DNA of 29,689 nt from Holophagales bacterium UBA5066 (GCA_002414905.1 DIAY01000084.1:1-29689), one strand, 5' to 3'. Shown: positions 1 to 8,285, counted from the stretch's first letter. Notes: generated from the letters alone by a model not told the origin. Made by a program: numbers and translations.

Positions 1-2
1 TC

Positions 3-1283
3 CTCCTTCTGATCCTGGGCGCCTATTCCATCGGGCGGATACGGCACGACCGGACCCTCTTCGACGGTTCGATCCTCGGCAGCGCGAAGGCTCTCCTGGA
101 CCGGTTCCTCCCCCGCCGTCTGGCGGACCCGGAATCAGACGCTTCCGCCTACGGGATGGGTGAGGGCGGACGGTCCGCCGTGAGGAGCGTCACGAGAGCA
201 TGGCTCGTCGATCGTTACGTTGCGACGCTCTTCCTCCAGCTCTTCGCACTCGTCCTCGCCTCGATCCTGTCGCTATACATCCTCATCGAATACCTCGAGA
301 TCTCGAACGACATCGCCAGGGTCCAACCGCCGATGTCGACGATCTTCGGGTACTTCCAGGCGAAGCTGGGACCGATCGTCGTCGACGTCGTTCCACTGGC
401 TTTCGCAGCGGCGGCGTTGATTGCTATGGCGGGGCTCGTCCGCTCCTCAGAAACGACTGCGTTGCTCGCGCATGGAATCTCCCTGCTGCGATCAACGGCG
501 TCCATCCTTCTCCTCGCGCTCCTCGCGGGAGGAGGACTCATGGCGTTCTCCGAAATTGTCGTTCCGAAGTCCGCAGCCGAGGCAGAGCGGCTTCGAAACG
601 TGCTCCTCGGCAAGCCCGCGGCGGCGGTCTCCGACGCCTGGAGGTCCTTCCTGCGGGGTGAATCGGGCCGCTTCTATTCGGCGGAAACGTGCGATATCCA
701 GTCTTCAGCCGTCACCGGGGTCACGGTCTTTCAGGTGGATCCGGCTTCCTTTCGTCTCACTCGCAAGTCCTGGGGCACCAGCGGCCGGCTCGTGCCTGAG
801 AAGGGTATCGTCCTGACCGACGGTTGGACGCGGACGTTCGGCGAGGACGGAGAGTCTCTTTTCCTCAAACAGACCGGAACATCGTTCATAGAGGCGCCCG
901 AGGCGGCCCGAACTTTCCTCGCGGGACGTGCCGACCCTCGGCAGATGAACAGTCTGGAGCTGGCCCGCTTCATCGAGGTGCGCCGGAAGGCTGGCGCCGA
1001 TGTTTCGGCGATCTCGACGGGCCTCTACCAGAAGAGCTCCGTCGCACTGGCTCCCCTGCTCCTGACGCTCGTCGGCCTTCCCTTCGCTTTCCGGCACGGG
1101 AAGAAAGGAGCAGTCGCAGGAATCGGAATCGCCCTGCTCCTCGGTCTCGCCTATCTCGTCCTTGGCGCTGTGCTCGTCAAGGGGGGCGAGACCGGCTCCC
1201 TGCCGCCGCTCCTCGCGGCCTGGGGAGCCAATCTCTTCTTCGCCCTCGGCGCCGGGTGGGGACTTCTCGGAATCCGGACCTGA
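3..1283 (+). CDS. lptG: LptF/LptG-family LPS export permease, 5' partial, probably an LptF-LptG fusion
   Basis: Inner-membrane permease of the LptBFG transporter, which extracts lipopolysaccharide for transport to the outer membrane. Counting from the internal ATG at 156 (375 residues), hydrophobic segments lie near residues 24-46, 76-94, 111-136, 293-311, 317-340 and 348-373. A soluble stretch of about 150 residues between the third and fourth fits the periplasmic jellyroll of the LptF/G fold (known family architecture). The frame has no stop from base 3 onward. The 52 codons before the ATG at 156 use G or C at about 83 percent of third positions and begin with a hydrophobic segment, like the last helix of LptF. 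GTG at 180 is another possible LptG start. I infer either one LptF-LptG polypeptide or a very late LptF end outside this frame. It converges on metK with 4 bp between the stops. Confidence 0.85.
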   Translation, partial: LLLILGAYSIGRIRHDRTLFDGSILGSAKALLDRFLPRRLADPESDASAYGMGEGGRSAVRSVTRAWLVDRYVATLFLQLFALVLASILSLYILIEYLEISNDIARVQPPMSTIFGYFQAKLGPIVVDVVPLAFAAAALIAMAGLVRSSETTALLAHGISLLRSTASILLLALLAGGGLMAFSEIVVPKSAAEAERLRNVLLGKPAAAVSDAWRSFLRGESGRFYSAETCDIQSSAVTGVTVFQVDPASFRLTRKSWGTSGRLVPEKGIVLTDGWTRTFGEDGESLFLKQTGTSFIEAPEAARTFLAGRADPRQMNSLELARFIEVRRKAGADVSAISTGLYQKSSVALAPLLLTLVGLPFAFRHGKKGAVAGIGIALLLGLAYLVLGAVLVKGGETGSLPPLLAAWGANLFFALGAGWGLLGIRT

Positions 1284-1298
1284 CCGATCAGGCTCCGG
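1274..1298. terminator. Bidirectional terminator-like hairpin between lptG and metK
   Basis: Left arm 1274-1283 and right arm 1288-1298 form a 10-bp stem with a single bulged C at 1293 and a CCGA tetraloop (1284-1287). The inner five base pairs are made from the TGA stop of lptG (1281-1283) and the TGA stop of metK on the other strand (1288-1290). There is no clear T-run on either side, so efficiency as an intrinsic terminator is uncertain, but it is the only possible barrier between two convergent genes 4 bp apart. Confidence 0.55.
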
Positions 1299-2454
1299 CC
1301 GGAACCGCCAGGCCCGCCGCTCTGGCCAGAGGCGTGGCGAGATCGGTTCGCTCCCACGTGAACTCCGGGAGGTTTCGACCGAAGTGGCCGTAGGCCGCCG
1401 TCTTCCGGAAGATCGGCCGCTTCAGGTCGAGGACCTCGATGATCTCCTTCGGCGTCAGCTTGAAGTGTTCCCGGACGAGCCCCGGAAGGAGCGCCGGATC
1501 GACCTTTTCCGTTCCGAAAGTCTCGACGTATACCGAAACGGGATCCGCCACGCCGATGGCGTAGGCGAGCTGAACCTCGACCCGGTCGGCGAGTCCGGCC
1601 GCAACGAGGTTCTTCGCAATGTAGCGGGCCATGTAGGACGCAGAGCGGTCGACCTTCGTCGCGTCCTTCCCGGAGAAGGCCCCGCCGCCGTGCCGGCCCA
1701 TGCCGCCGTACGTGTCGACGATGATCTTCCGGCCGGTCAAGCCGGTGTCGCCCTGCGGTCCGCCAATGACGAAACGGCCCGTCGGGTTGATGTGGAACTT
1801 CGTTCGATCATCCAGGAGTGCTGCGGGAATGACCCGCCTGATGACCTCCTCGCGGATGGCTTCGCGCAGCTCGAGGATGGGGACCGTCTCGGCGTGCTGG
1901 GTCGAGACGACGACGGCGTCGACCCGTATCGGGCGGCTCCCTTCGTATTCCACGGTCACCTGGCTCTTCCCGTCCGGCCGCAACCACTCCAGGTCGTGCG
2001 ACTTCCGAGCCTCGGCGAGCCGGAGCGTGAGCTTGTGTGCGAGGGTGATCGGGAGCGGCATCAGCTCCTCGGTCTCGCGCACCGCGAAGCCGAACATGAG
2101 CCCCTGGTCTCCGGCGCCTCCCGGGTCGACACCCCTCGCGATGTCGGGCGACTGCTTGTCGATCGAGGAGAGGACGGCGCAGGTCTGGTAGTCGAAGCCG
2201 TACTTGGCGCGGGTATAGCCGACGTCTCGGATCGTCTCGCGGACGACCTTCGGAATGTCGATGTAGGTCTTCGTCGTGATCTCGCCGGCTATGAAGGCTG
2301 TTCCGGTGGTCACGAGGGTCTCGCAGGCGACACGCCCATCGGGGTCGTCAGTGAGAATAGCGTCGAGGACCCCGTCGGAGATCTGGTCGGCAATCTTGTC
2401 CGGGTGCCCCTCGGTGACTGACTCAGACGTAAAGAGCGTTCGCGGGACCGCCAT
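1288..2454 (-). CDS. metK: S-adenosylmethionine synthetase (methionine adenosyltransferase)
   Basis: Makes S-adenosylmethionine from methionine and ATP in the cytoplasm, supplying methyl donor for enzymes such as RsmD next door. The 388-residue length is normal for bacterial MetK. Visible family motifs are GHPDK at 16-20 (ATP/metal site), GAGDQGLMFGF at 113-123 (the first MetK signature), GGPQGDTGLTGRK at 231-243, and the glycine-rich GGGAFSGKD at 256-264 (the second signature, phosphate binding). The ATG at 2454 is preceded by AGGGAG about 9 nt upstream, a plausible ribosome site. It lies 53 bp after rsmD on the same strand, and that gap carries a possible own promoter and a 5' hairpin (see the leader entry), so it may be transcribed both alone and by read-through from the dnaE operon. 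Confidence 0.97.
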   Translation of the reverse strand: MAVPRTLFTSESVTEGHPDKIADQISDGVLDAILTDDPDGRVACETLVTTGTAFIAGEITTKTYIDIPKVVRETIRDVGYTRAKYGFDYQTCAVLSSIDKQSPDIARGVDPGGAGDQGLMFGFAVRETEELMPLPITLAHKLTLRLAEARKSHDLEWLRPDGKSQVTVEYEGSRPIRVDAVVVSTQHAETVPILELREAIREEVIRRVIPAALLDDRTKFHINPTGRFVIGGPQGDTGLTGRKIIVDTYGGMGRHGGGAFSGKDATKVDRSASYMARYIAKNLVAAGLADRVEVQLAYAIGVADPVSVYVETFGTEKVDPALLPGLVREHFKLTPKEIIEVLDLKRPIFRKTAAYGHFGRNLPEFTWERTDLATPLARAAGLAVPAGA

Positions 2455-2474
2455 GTCTGGTTTTCTCCCTGAAT

Positions 2475-2505
2475 CGCCCCTCTCGGAGAGGCGTCAAATA
2501 TTTTA
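2475..2505 (-). promoter_or_regulatory. metK leader: candidate -10 box plus 5' hairpin
   Basis: On the minus strand TAAAAT (2505-2500) is an AT-rich -10-like box in otherwise GC-rich DNA. A start about 7 nt downstream falls near 2493, exactly where an 8-bp stem with a CGA triloop begins (2493-2475, one T-G wobble). The mRNA would thus start with a stable hairpin, followed by the AGGGAG ribosome site. I see no convincing -35 box. It does not match the SAM or SAH riboswitch cores I know, and it is too short for them. Confidence 0.4.
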
Positions 2506-2507
2506 GT

Positions 2508-3098
2508 TTATGAGCAGTCGACGATCGGGTCAATGCCACTCGGAGAGTCGCTCGCCTCCGTCGAGGCGGGAGCATCATTCCGGAAGATGTGGAGCGCGGT
2601 CGTCCCGTAGCGCCGGACGATCGGCACGACGGGAGCGCCGGGCCATGGGTTCTCCGCACTTCCCCGCTCCACGATGAACGTCCCTCCGGGAGCGAGTGCC
2701 TTCCAGAGGCCGACCAGTTCGCCGGCGACCGGATCGGACCAAGGCGGGTCGAAGAAGACGAGGTCGAAACCTTCCGGGCGGTCGAGCCGAAGGAAGCTCG
2801 CCACCGTTCGCGTGAGAACCCGAACGCGGTCCGTCCGTCCGACGGCGGCGGCATTCGCCTCGAGAACCGCCGCCGTCCGACGGTTCGCCTCGACGAAGAC
2901 GATCTCCCGCGCTCCCCGCGAGAGGGCCTCGAACCCGAGCGCCCCCGACCCTGCCGCCGCATCGAGAACCTTTGCCCCACGCACCCCTTCCCCGAGAATG
3001 CTGAAAAGGGCCTCCCGTGCCCTTTCCGTCGTCGGCCTCACGTCAGGAGCGACGGCCAGACGCCGGCCTCGGAACTCCCCCGACACGATCCGGATCAT
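2508..3098 (-). CDS. rsmD: 16S rRNA (guanine-966-N2)-methyltransferase RsmD
   Basis: Class I SAM-dependent methyltransferase expected to methylate G966 of 16S rRNA. The 196-residue protein has the RsmD-type N-terminus (short beta region, then RPTTERARE at 21-29), SAM-binding motif I around 46-63 (DAAAGSGALGFEALSRGA), an acidic residue in VEANRR at 69-74, and the catalytic DPPW at 117-120. The family norm is DPPY or DPPF, so Trp is a mild variant with an aromatic residue retained. The ATG (3098-3096) overlaps the stop of the secreted-protein gene as ATGA, indicating translational coupling. The last ~20 residues are acidic and low in complexity, and probably not part of the fold. Confidence 0.93.
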   Translation of the reverse strand: MIRIVSGEFRGRRLAVAPDVRPTTERAREALFSILGEGVRGAKVLDAAAGSGALGFEALSRGAREIVFVEANRRTAAVLEANAAAVGRTDRVRVLTRTVASFLRLDRPEGFDLVFFDPPWSDPVAGELVGLWKALAPGGTFIVERGSAENPWPGAPVVPIVRRYGTTALHIFRNDAPASTEASDSPSGIDPIVDCS

Positions 3099-3835
3099 CG
3101 TCGAGTTCCCGCTCCCAAATCGGAGGTGGGGTTCAGGAAGAGCTTCGGCACATCCTCCCGCAGGATGATGAGCCGCTGAAGCGACCGGACGATCTCGACC
3201 ATCTCGAGACTCCGCACGAACGTGTCGTCGCGATCGATCCGGTATCGCATGCCGTCTTTCCGATGCGTCAGGACGTCTCCCCTGCGCAATCCGGAGGGGT
3301 CCCAGAGGTCGTCCTGGGAAACCGTCGTCTCGTCGAAGCGACCGAGAAGGTCTTCGAGCGCCCCCCGCGCCCGGCCGAGGACGAGCGGGATTCGCGCCAG
3401 CTCATCGAACTGGAAGACTCGCGGAAGGTCGCCCGCCCGTCCGACCTCGATACGAAAGCGGCGCTTCTTGGCGCTCGCGAGGACGTCGACGTGGTACTCG
3501 CTGACATCGAGGGACATCGCCTCGAAGCAGACCTTCCGTATGATCCCCACCTCTTCCTCCGAGAGGACTTTCTTCTTCACCTTGCGGACGTCCTCGTAGG
3601 TCTTCACGAGAACGAGGGTGCCGTCCCGGTAGACTGAGAGCCGGTCTTTTCCCGCTCCCTGCTCGACGTCGAGAGAGGCTACGAGGGTCTTGTCCTCCGG
3701 ACGGGGTGGTGTCGGGAGCGCCGTTGCGGTCGTCTCGACCATCTCGCCCCGGGGCGGCTCGGCCGAGACGGCCCTGGCCTGAGCGGCGGGCACCGGGTCG
3801 AGGGCCAGGGCCAGTGCCAGCACGAGAAAGCTCAT
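3095..3835 (-). CDS. Uncharacterised exported protein in the dnaE operon
   Basis: I do not recognise this 246-residue protein. It opens with a hydrophobic stretch (MSFLVLALALALDP) followed by small residues and an alanine-rich region compatible with a signal peptide, then a Pro/Thr-rich linker to about residue 45. The rest is a mixed-charge soluble domain without an obvious catalytic motif; its middle part (KVKKKVLSEEE) is highly charged. I chose the ATG at 3835 because it overlaps the cca stop as TGATG; an in-frame ATG at 3847 would add four residues inside cca. The frame stays open far upstream, but that part is the shadow of cca. Its stop overlaps the rsmD start (ATGA). Its role is unknown; its position between tRNA- and rRNA-modifying genes is probably transcriptional convenience. 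Confidence 0.75.
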   Translation of the reverse strand: MSFLVLALALALDPVPAAQARAVSAEPPRGEMVETTATALPTPPRPEDKTLVASLDVEQGAGKDRLSVYRDGTLVLVKTYEDVRKVKKKVLSEEEVGIIRKVCFEAMSLDVSEYHVDVLASAKKRRFRIEVGRAGDLPRVFQFDELARIPLVLGRARGALEDLLGRFDETTVSQDDLWDPSGLRRGDVLTHRKDGMRYRIDRDDTFVRSLEMVEIVRSLQRLIILREDVPKLFLNPTSDLGAGTRR

Positions 3836-4734
3836 CACCGCGGGCATTCCGTCGCCCGCCGCAGGGCTCGGGAGAAGTTGAGGCGGGATGCGATACGGGC
3901 ACGGAGCGCCGGCCTCGCCGGCGCGAGCAGCCTGGCCCAGGCCTCGTCCGGACCCGAGGTACCGGCGAGGTTCCCTGCGACGGGAAGAGAGACCGTCCAG
4001 CCCTCTACTACGGCATTCAGGACACCGAGACGCCCGAGGAGTTCCACGGCCATGCTTCGATTCTCCTCCGAGAGCACCTCCTGGATCGCGCGCCGAAGCC
4101 GATCGCCGGATATCCGCAGGAAGGCGCCGGCCTCCACTGCGCGGCGCAACGCCACGACGAAGCCCGGATCGAGCCCGAAGCCGAGCCGAGCCGCATAGCG
4201 CACGGCCCGGAAGATCCGGGTCGGATCGTCCGACAGTGATCCCTCGTGAAGCAACCGGAGGTTCTGTCGTTCGAGGTCCCTCTCGCCGCCAGATGGGTCG
4301 ATGAGGGCTCCCTCTATTCCCTCGTCGGAGATCCGGAAGGCCATCGCGTGAATAGTGAAGTCCCTCCGGGCGAGGTCCCTGGCAATCGGCACGCCGGCCC
4401 TCACGACGGGAAGCGCTCCCGGGTGGGGATAGTGTTCCTCCCGGGTCGCGGCGACGTCGATCCTCCAGCCGTCCGGTCCGTGCAGGGTCGCCGTTCCGAA
4501 ACGGCCGTGGCGGGCCTCTATGCTCCACCCCGCCTCGGCGCAGAGCACCGTAACGAACGACGACGCTTCACTCGCCGTTCCCTCGAGCGCGATGTCCACA
4601 TCTGCGGTCGGCCGGCGGAGCAGAAGGTCGCGCACGGCCCCACCCACGAGATACGCGTGCCGCCCTGCCGTCCGGGCGGCTCCCCCGACCTGTCCGAGGA
4701 GGGGCGCAATCGAGCCGGCCTCCCGCACGCTCAC
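3835..4734 (-). CDS. cca: tRNA nucleotidyltransferase / poly(A) polymerase family protein (CCA- or A-adding)
   Basis: Class II nucleotidyltransferase of the kind that builds or repairs the 3' CCA end of tRNA. Counting from the GTG at 4734 (299 residues), the head domain shows GGAVRD at 31-36, the metal-binding DVD at 45-47, RRDFT at 123-127 and SDDPTRIFRAVRYAARLGF from 168, all hallmark positions of the family. About 110 residues follow as neck and body. The protein is shorter than typical bacterial enzymes of about 400 residues or more, and I see no HD phosphohydrolase domain. The GTG overlaps the dnaE stop (GTGA); a longer frame reading upstream into dnaE lacks plausible coding character. 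Whether it adds CC, A or all of CCA cannot be decided from the sequence alone. Confidence 0.88.
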   Translation of the reverse strand: MSVREAGSIAPLLGQVGGAARTAGRHAYLVGGAVRDLLLRRPTADVDIALEGTASEASSFVTVLCAEAGWSIEARHGRFGTATLHGPDGWRIDVAATREEHYPHPGALPVVRAGVPIARDLARRDFTIHAMAFRISDEGIEGALIDPSGGERDLERQNLRLLHEGSLSDDPTRIFRAVRYAARLGFGLDPGFVVALRRAVEAGAFLRISGDRLRRAIQEVLSEENRSMAVELLGRLGVLNAVVEGWTVSLPVAGNLAGTSGPDEAWARLLAPARPALRARIASRLNFSRALRRATECPR

Positions 4735-7700
4735 GAGTGGTCGTAGACGTAGCGGACCGAGCCTGGTCCGAGAATCGTCTCCAGAGCCTTCGTCATCTCC
4801 GGCGCGGGTCGAACCGCGAGCCGTCCGGCGGTCCGTACCGTGACTTCCCAGTGCCCGGCACGGCGTACGGTCAGCGAGACCGGCACGGAGCCCGGAAACG
4901 ACTCGAGGATCTCGCGGACGGAGAGGAAGGTCTCGTCGAGGGTCCCAGGCAACGGGGTCGTGAGCCGGACGGCACACGCCGCAGCCTCACGCATTCCATC
5001 GAGCGCCTGAATTTCCCTGGCAATGATCTCGACCGGAACGACCCCGCCTCCCTCCTCGGCGTCCGCGGCTCCCGGCGCGGAGGACGATCGGACGATTCCC
5101 GAAACGAGAACGGGCCGTCCCTCCGCCAGCCAGGAACCGACCCTCTCGAGGAGAGCCGCGAAGATCGTGACCGGGACCGAGCCCGTCAGGTCCTCGAGCA
5201 CTCCCTTGGCCATCATCTTCCCCTCGTTCTGCCCCTTCTTGATCTGCGTCTTCTTGAGGGAGGCGAGGAGGGCGACGATCTTCACGTTCTGGTCGGCCTT
5301 CGCCGGTGCGCCTTCGGCCGTCACGTCTCCGAAGAGGCTGATCTCCTCCTCGAAGCGGGCGAGCGGGTGTCCGGTGATGTAGAAGCCGAGCGTCTCCTTC
5401 TCGTAACGGATCCGTTCGTCGGGAGACCATTCCGGCAGGTCCGGGAAGCGATCGGCGTGATCGTGGCACGCCTCCTCTCCGAAGAGCCCCGTCTGGCCCG
5501 AGTCGTTCGCCTTTCGCTCGGCCGCGGCGACGTCCATGGCGGAGTCGACCCCGGCGGTGAGCGACGCCCGGTTCCTCCCGAGCGAGTCGAAAGACCCCGA
5601 GCGGATCAGCGCCTCGATGACCTTGCGGTTGTTCAGCCTCACGTTGACCCGGCAGCAGAAGTCGGTGAGGCCGGCGAACGGGCCATCCGCCGACCGCGCC
5701 TGGAGAACCGAATTCACGGCGCCCTCGCCGACGCCCTTCACGGCGCCGAGGCCGAATCGTATGGCCTCACCATCGGGAGAGAACGAGAGCTGGGACGTGT
5801 TCACGTCGGGGGGCAATACCGGGATCTTCATCTCCCGACACGCGTTGACGTACTTCACGACGTCCTCGGATTTCCCGGAGGCCGCGGTCAGGGTCGCCGC
5901 CATGAAATCCACCGGAAAGTGGACCTTCATCCACGCGGTCTGATAGGCGAGGAGCGCGTAGACGACCGAGTGCGATTTGTTGAACCCGTAGCGACCAAAG
6001 GGGAGGATCAGCTCCCAGAGCTCCTCGGCCTTCTTCTTCTGAACGCCGTTCGCCACGGACTTCTTGATGAACTTCTCGCCTTCGGCCTTCAGGAGGGCCT
6101 CGTCCTTCTTGCCGATCGCCTTGCGGAGCTTGTCCGCCTCCCCGGGGGTGTAACCGGCGACGACCCGAGCGGCGAGCATGACCTGCTCCTGGTAGACCAG
6201 GACGCCGTGCGTCTCCTTGAGCAAGGGTTCGAGCTGCGGGAGCGGATATTCGTACTTCTTCCCGCGACGCCTCTCGATGTAGACCTCGACCGTCCCGGCG
6301 TCGAGCGCCCCGGGCCGATAGAGAGCGTTCAGCGCCGCCAGATCGCTGAAGACGCTCGGCTGGACGCGCCGCAGGAGATCCCGCATCCCCGATGACTCGA
6401 ACTGGAAGATGCCGTCGGTCCGTCCTTCCGAGAAAAGCCGGAAGGCCTCCGGATCGTTCAGGGGAATCGTGGAGAGGTCGATCTTTCTGCCGGTCCGCTT
6501 CGCGGCCGACTTCACCGCGTCGTCGAGGATCGTCAAGGTGATGAGCCCGAGGAAGTCCATCTTCAGAAGGCCCATCTTGTCGACGGCCTTCATCTCGAAC
6601 TGCGTCGTGATCTCGTCGTTGTTGTTTTTGTAGAGCGGGAGGTACTCGACGAGAGGCCGCGGCGCGATGAGGACTCCCGCCGCGTGAACACCCGCGTGCC
6701 GCGAAACGCCCTCGAGCCGCTCGCCCAGGTCGAAGAGCTTGCGGTAGCCCTCGTTCCCGGCGAGCGCGTCGGCGAGCTCCTTCACGCTGTGCCTCGCCTC
6801 GGCCAGCATCACCGGCTTGCCCGGGCTCGACGGGATCATGGCGCAGAGGCGGTTCACCTCGGCGAGAGGCACGTCCAGGGCACGGCCCACGTCGCGAATG
6901 ACGGCCCGCGCCTTCATGGAGTTGAACGTGATGATCTGGCCGACGTTGTCCTTGCCGTACTTCTTCCGGACGTACTCGATGACCTCGCCGCGCCGGCGCT
7001 CGCAGAGGTCGACGTCGATGTCGGGCATCGAGATCCGGTCGGGGTTGAGGAACCTCTCAAAGAGCAGGTCGTAGCGAAGCGGGTCGACCTCGGTGATCCC
7101 GAGCGTCCAGGCGACGAGGGACCCGGCGGCGCTCCCTCGCCCGGGCCCGACGGGGATCCCGCTGTCCTTGGCGAACTTGATGAAGTCCCAGACGATGAGG
7201 AAGTAGGCCGAGAGCCCCATCTTCCTGATGACGGAGAGCTCCCACGCGAGCCGGTCGTCGTACGCTTTGCGAGGATGCCGGGTCCGCCCGGCTGCGAGGA
7301 GCTCGGCGATCGGTGCGAGGCGCCGCTCGAGGCCGTCCCCCGCGAGGTTCTCGAGGTACTCGTCGGGGCCGCCCGCTTCCTGGGGAAGGGGAAACGTCGG
7401 GAGCTTGAGGGCGGTGTCGATGATGACCTTCGGCGCGACCCGGTCCGCGATGGCGACCGAGTTCTTCACCGCCTCGAGGGACCAGGGTCGAAACGTGTCC
7501 GTCATCTCCCCGGGGTCCTTCACGTAGAACTCCGAGTTGTAGAACTTCATCCGCCGGGTGTCGTTGACGGTCTTTCCCATGCCGATGCACAGGAGGACGT
7601 CCTGCGCTTCCGCGTCGTCTCTCTGAAGGTAATGGGCGTCGTTCGTTGCGACGACGGGAATGCCGGTCTCGCGGGAGAGGCGGAGGAGGTCGGGCATGAG

Positions 7701-8270
7701 CTGCCGCTGCATCGGGAGACCGTGGTCCATCAGCTCGATGAAGTAGCGGTCCTTTCCGAAGAGGGTCTGGTAGCGGACCGCCGTCCCCTTCGCCCCGGAA
7801 AAGTCCCCCGCGAGAAGTCTCTGGGACACCTCGGACTTCACGCAGCCCGAAAGAGCGATCAGGCCGTCGTGGTGTTTCTCGAGAAGCTCCCAGTCCATAC
7901 GCGGCTTGTAGTAGAAGCCCGTCAGGAACGCCTCGCTCACCAGGTACGAGAGGTTGCGATAGCCCTCCGGCGTCTCGGCGAGAAGCGTGAGGTGGTAGTT
8001 CCGACCCTCCCCGTCCACCGTCTTCACCGCCTCGCGATCGTGGCGAGAGCCCGGCGCGACGTAGGCCTCGACTCCGAGGATCGGCTTCAGGCCGTGCTCG
8101 AGCGCTTCCGACTGGATTTCGAACGCACCGAACATATTTCCGTGGTCCGTCACCGCCACGGAGGTCATTCCGTTCTTCAGGACGTGCTTGATCAGGTCCT
8201 TCGTCCGGTTCGCGCCGTCGAGGAGCGAGTACTGGGTGTGGAGATGAAGATGGACGAAGTCTGACGGCAT
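4731..8270 (-). CDS. dnaE: DNA polymerase III alpha subunit (replicative polymerase)
   Basis: Catalytic subunit of the replicative polymerase holoenzyme; a C-family polymerase of 1179 residues, typical for DnaE. The N-terminal PHP domain begins at once with HLHLHTQYSLLDG (7-19) and AVTDHGNM (39-46). The palm carries VGPGRGSAAGS at 374-384 and the catalytic PDIDVD at 416-421. Helix-hairpin-helix and OB-fold regions follow in the last third (for example KIVALLASLKKTQIKKG in the OB part). It is the first gene of an operon with cca, an exported protein and rsmD, all with overlapping junctions. There is no Shine-Dalgarno before the ATG; a TAGAAT box sits 9 nt upstream instead. Confidence 0.98.
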   Translation of the reverse strand: MPSDFVHLHLHTQYSLLDGANRTKDLIKHVLKNGMTSVAVTDHGNMFGAFEIQSEALEHGLKPILGVEAYVAPGSRHDREAVKTVDGEGRNYHLTLLAETPEGYRNLSYLVSEAFLTGFYYKPRMDWELLEKHHDGLIALSGCVKSEVSQRLLAGDFSGAKGTAVRYQTLFGKDRYFIELMDHGLPMQRQLMPDLLRLSRETGIPVVATNDAHYLQRDDAEAQDVLLCIGMGKTVNDTRRMKFYNSEFYVKDPGEMTDTFRPWSLEAVKNSVAIADRVAPKVIIDTALKLPTFPLPQEAGGPDEYLENLAGDGLERRLAPIAELLAAGRTRHPRKAYDDRLAWELSVIRKMGLSAYFLIVWDFIKFAKDSGIPVGPGRGSAAGSLVAWTLGITEVDPLRYDLLFERFLNPDRISMPDIDVDLCERRRGEVIEYVRKKYGKDNVGQIITFNSMKARAVIRDVGRALDVPLAEVNRLCAMIPSSPGKPVMLAEARHSVKELADALAGNEGYRKLFDLGERLEGVSRHAGVHAAGVLIAPRPLVEYLPLYKNNNDEITTQFEMKAVDKMGLLKMDFLGLITLTILDDAVKSAAKRTGRKIDLSTIPLNDPEAFRLFSEGRTDGIFQFESSGMRDLLRRVQPSVFSDLAALNALYRPGALDAGTVEVYIERRRGKKYEYPLPQLEPLLKETHGVLVYQEQVMLAARVVAGYTPGEADKLRKAIGKKDEALLKAEGEKFIKKSVANGVQKKKAEELWELILPFGRYGFNKSHSVVYALLAYQTAWMKVHFPVDFMAATLTAASGKSEDVVKYVNACREMKIPVLPPDVNTSQLSFSPDGEAIRFGLGAVKGVGEGAVNSVLQARSADGPFAGLTDFCCRVNVRLNNRKVIEALIRSGSFDSLGRNRASLTAGVDSAMDVAAAERKANDSGQTGLFGEEACHDHADRFPDLPEWSPDERIRYEKETLGFYITGHPLARFEEEISLFGDVTAEGAPAKADQNVKIVALLASLKKTQIKKGQNEGKMMAKGVLEDLTGSVPVTIFAALLERVGSWLAEGRPVLVSGIVRSSSAPGAADAEEGGGVVPVEIIAREIQALDGMREAAACAVRLTTPLPGTLDETFLSVREILESFPGSVPVSLTVRRAGHWEVTVRTAGRLAVRPAPEMTKALETILGPGSVRYVYDHS

Positions 8271-8279
8271 GCCAGCTGG

Positions 8280-8285
8280 ATTCTA
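8280..8285 (-). promoter_or_regulatory. Candidate -10 box of a near-leaderless dnaE promoter
   Basis: TAGAAT (five of six matches to TATAAT) on the minus strand, 9 nt before the dnaE ATG. Transcription would begin about 7 nt after the box, leaving a leader of only about 3 nt. No ribosome site and no clear -35 box are visible. The same hexamer occurs at the same kind of distance before xerD, hppD and the peroxidase gene. Confidence 0.5.

Noticed and set aside
1162..2421. 419-codon plus-strand open frame opposite metK
   Set aside because: Shadow of metK and of the lptG end; no ribosome site and no domain signature.
2455..2507. SAM riboswitch upstream of metK
   Set aside because: The gap is only 53 bp and lacks the known SAM or SAH aptamer cores; only a simple hairpin is seen.
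3835..4528. Extended N-terminus of the exported protein (to 477 residues)
   Set aside because: The upstream part overlaps cca in another frame; the signal peptide at the TGATG junction marks the real start.
4737..8264. Long plus-strand open frames (552 and 526 codons) opposite dnaE
   Set aside because: Antisense shadows of dnaE in GC-rich DNA; Arg/Glu/Val-rich with no motifs.
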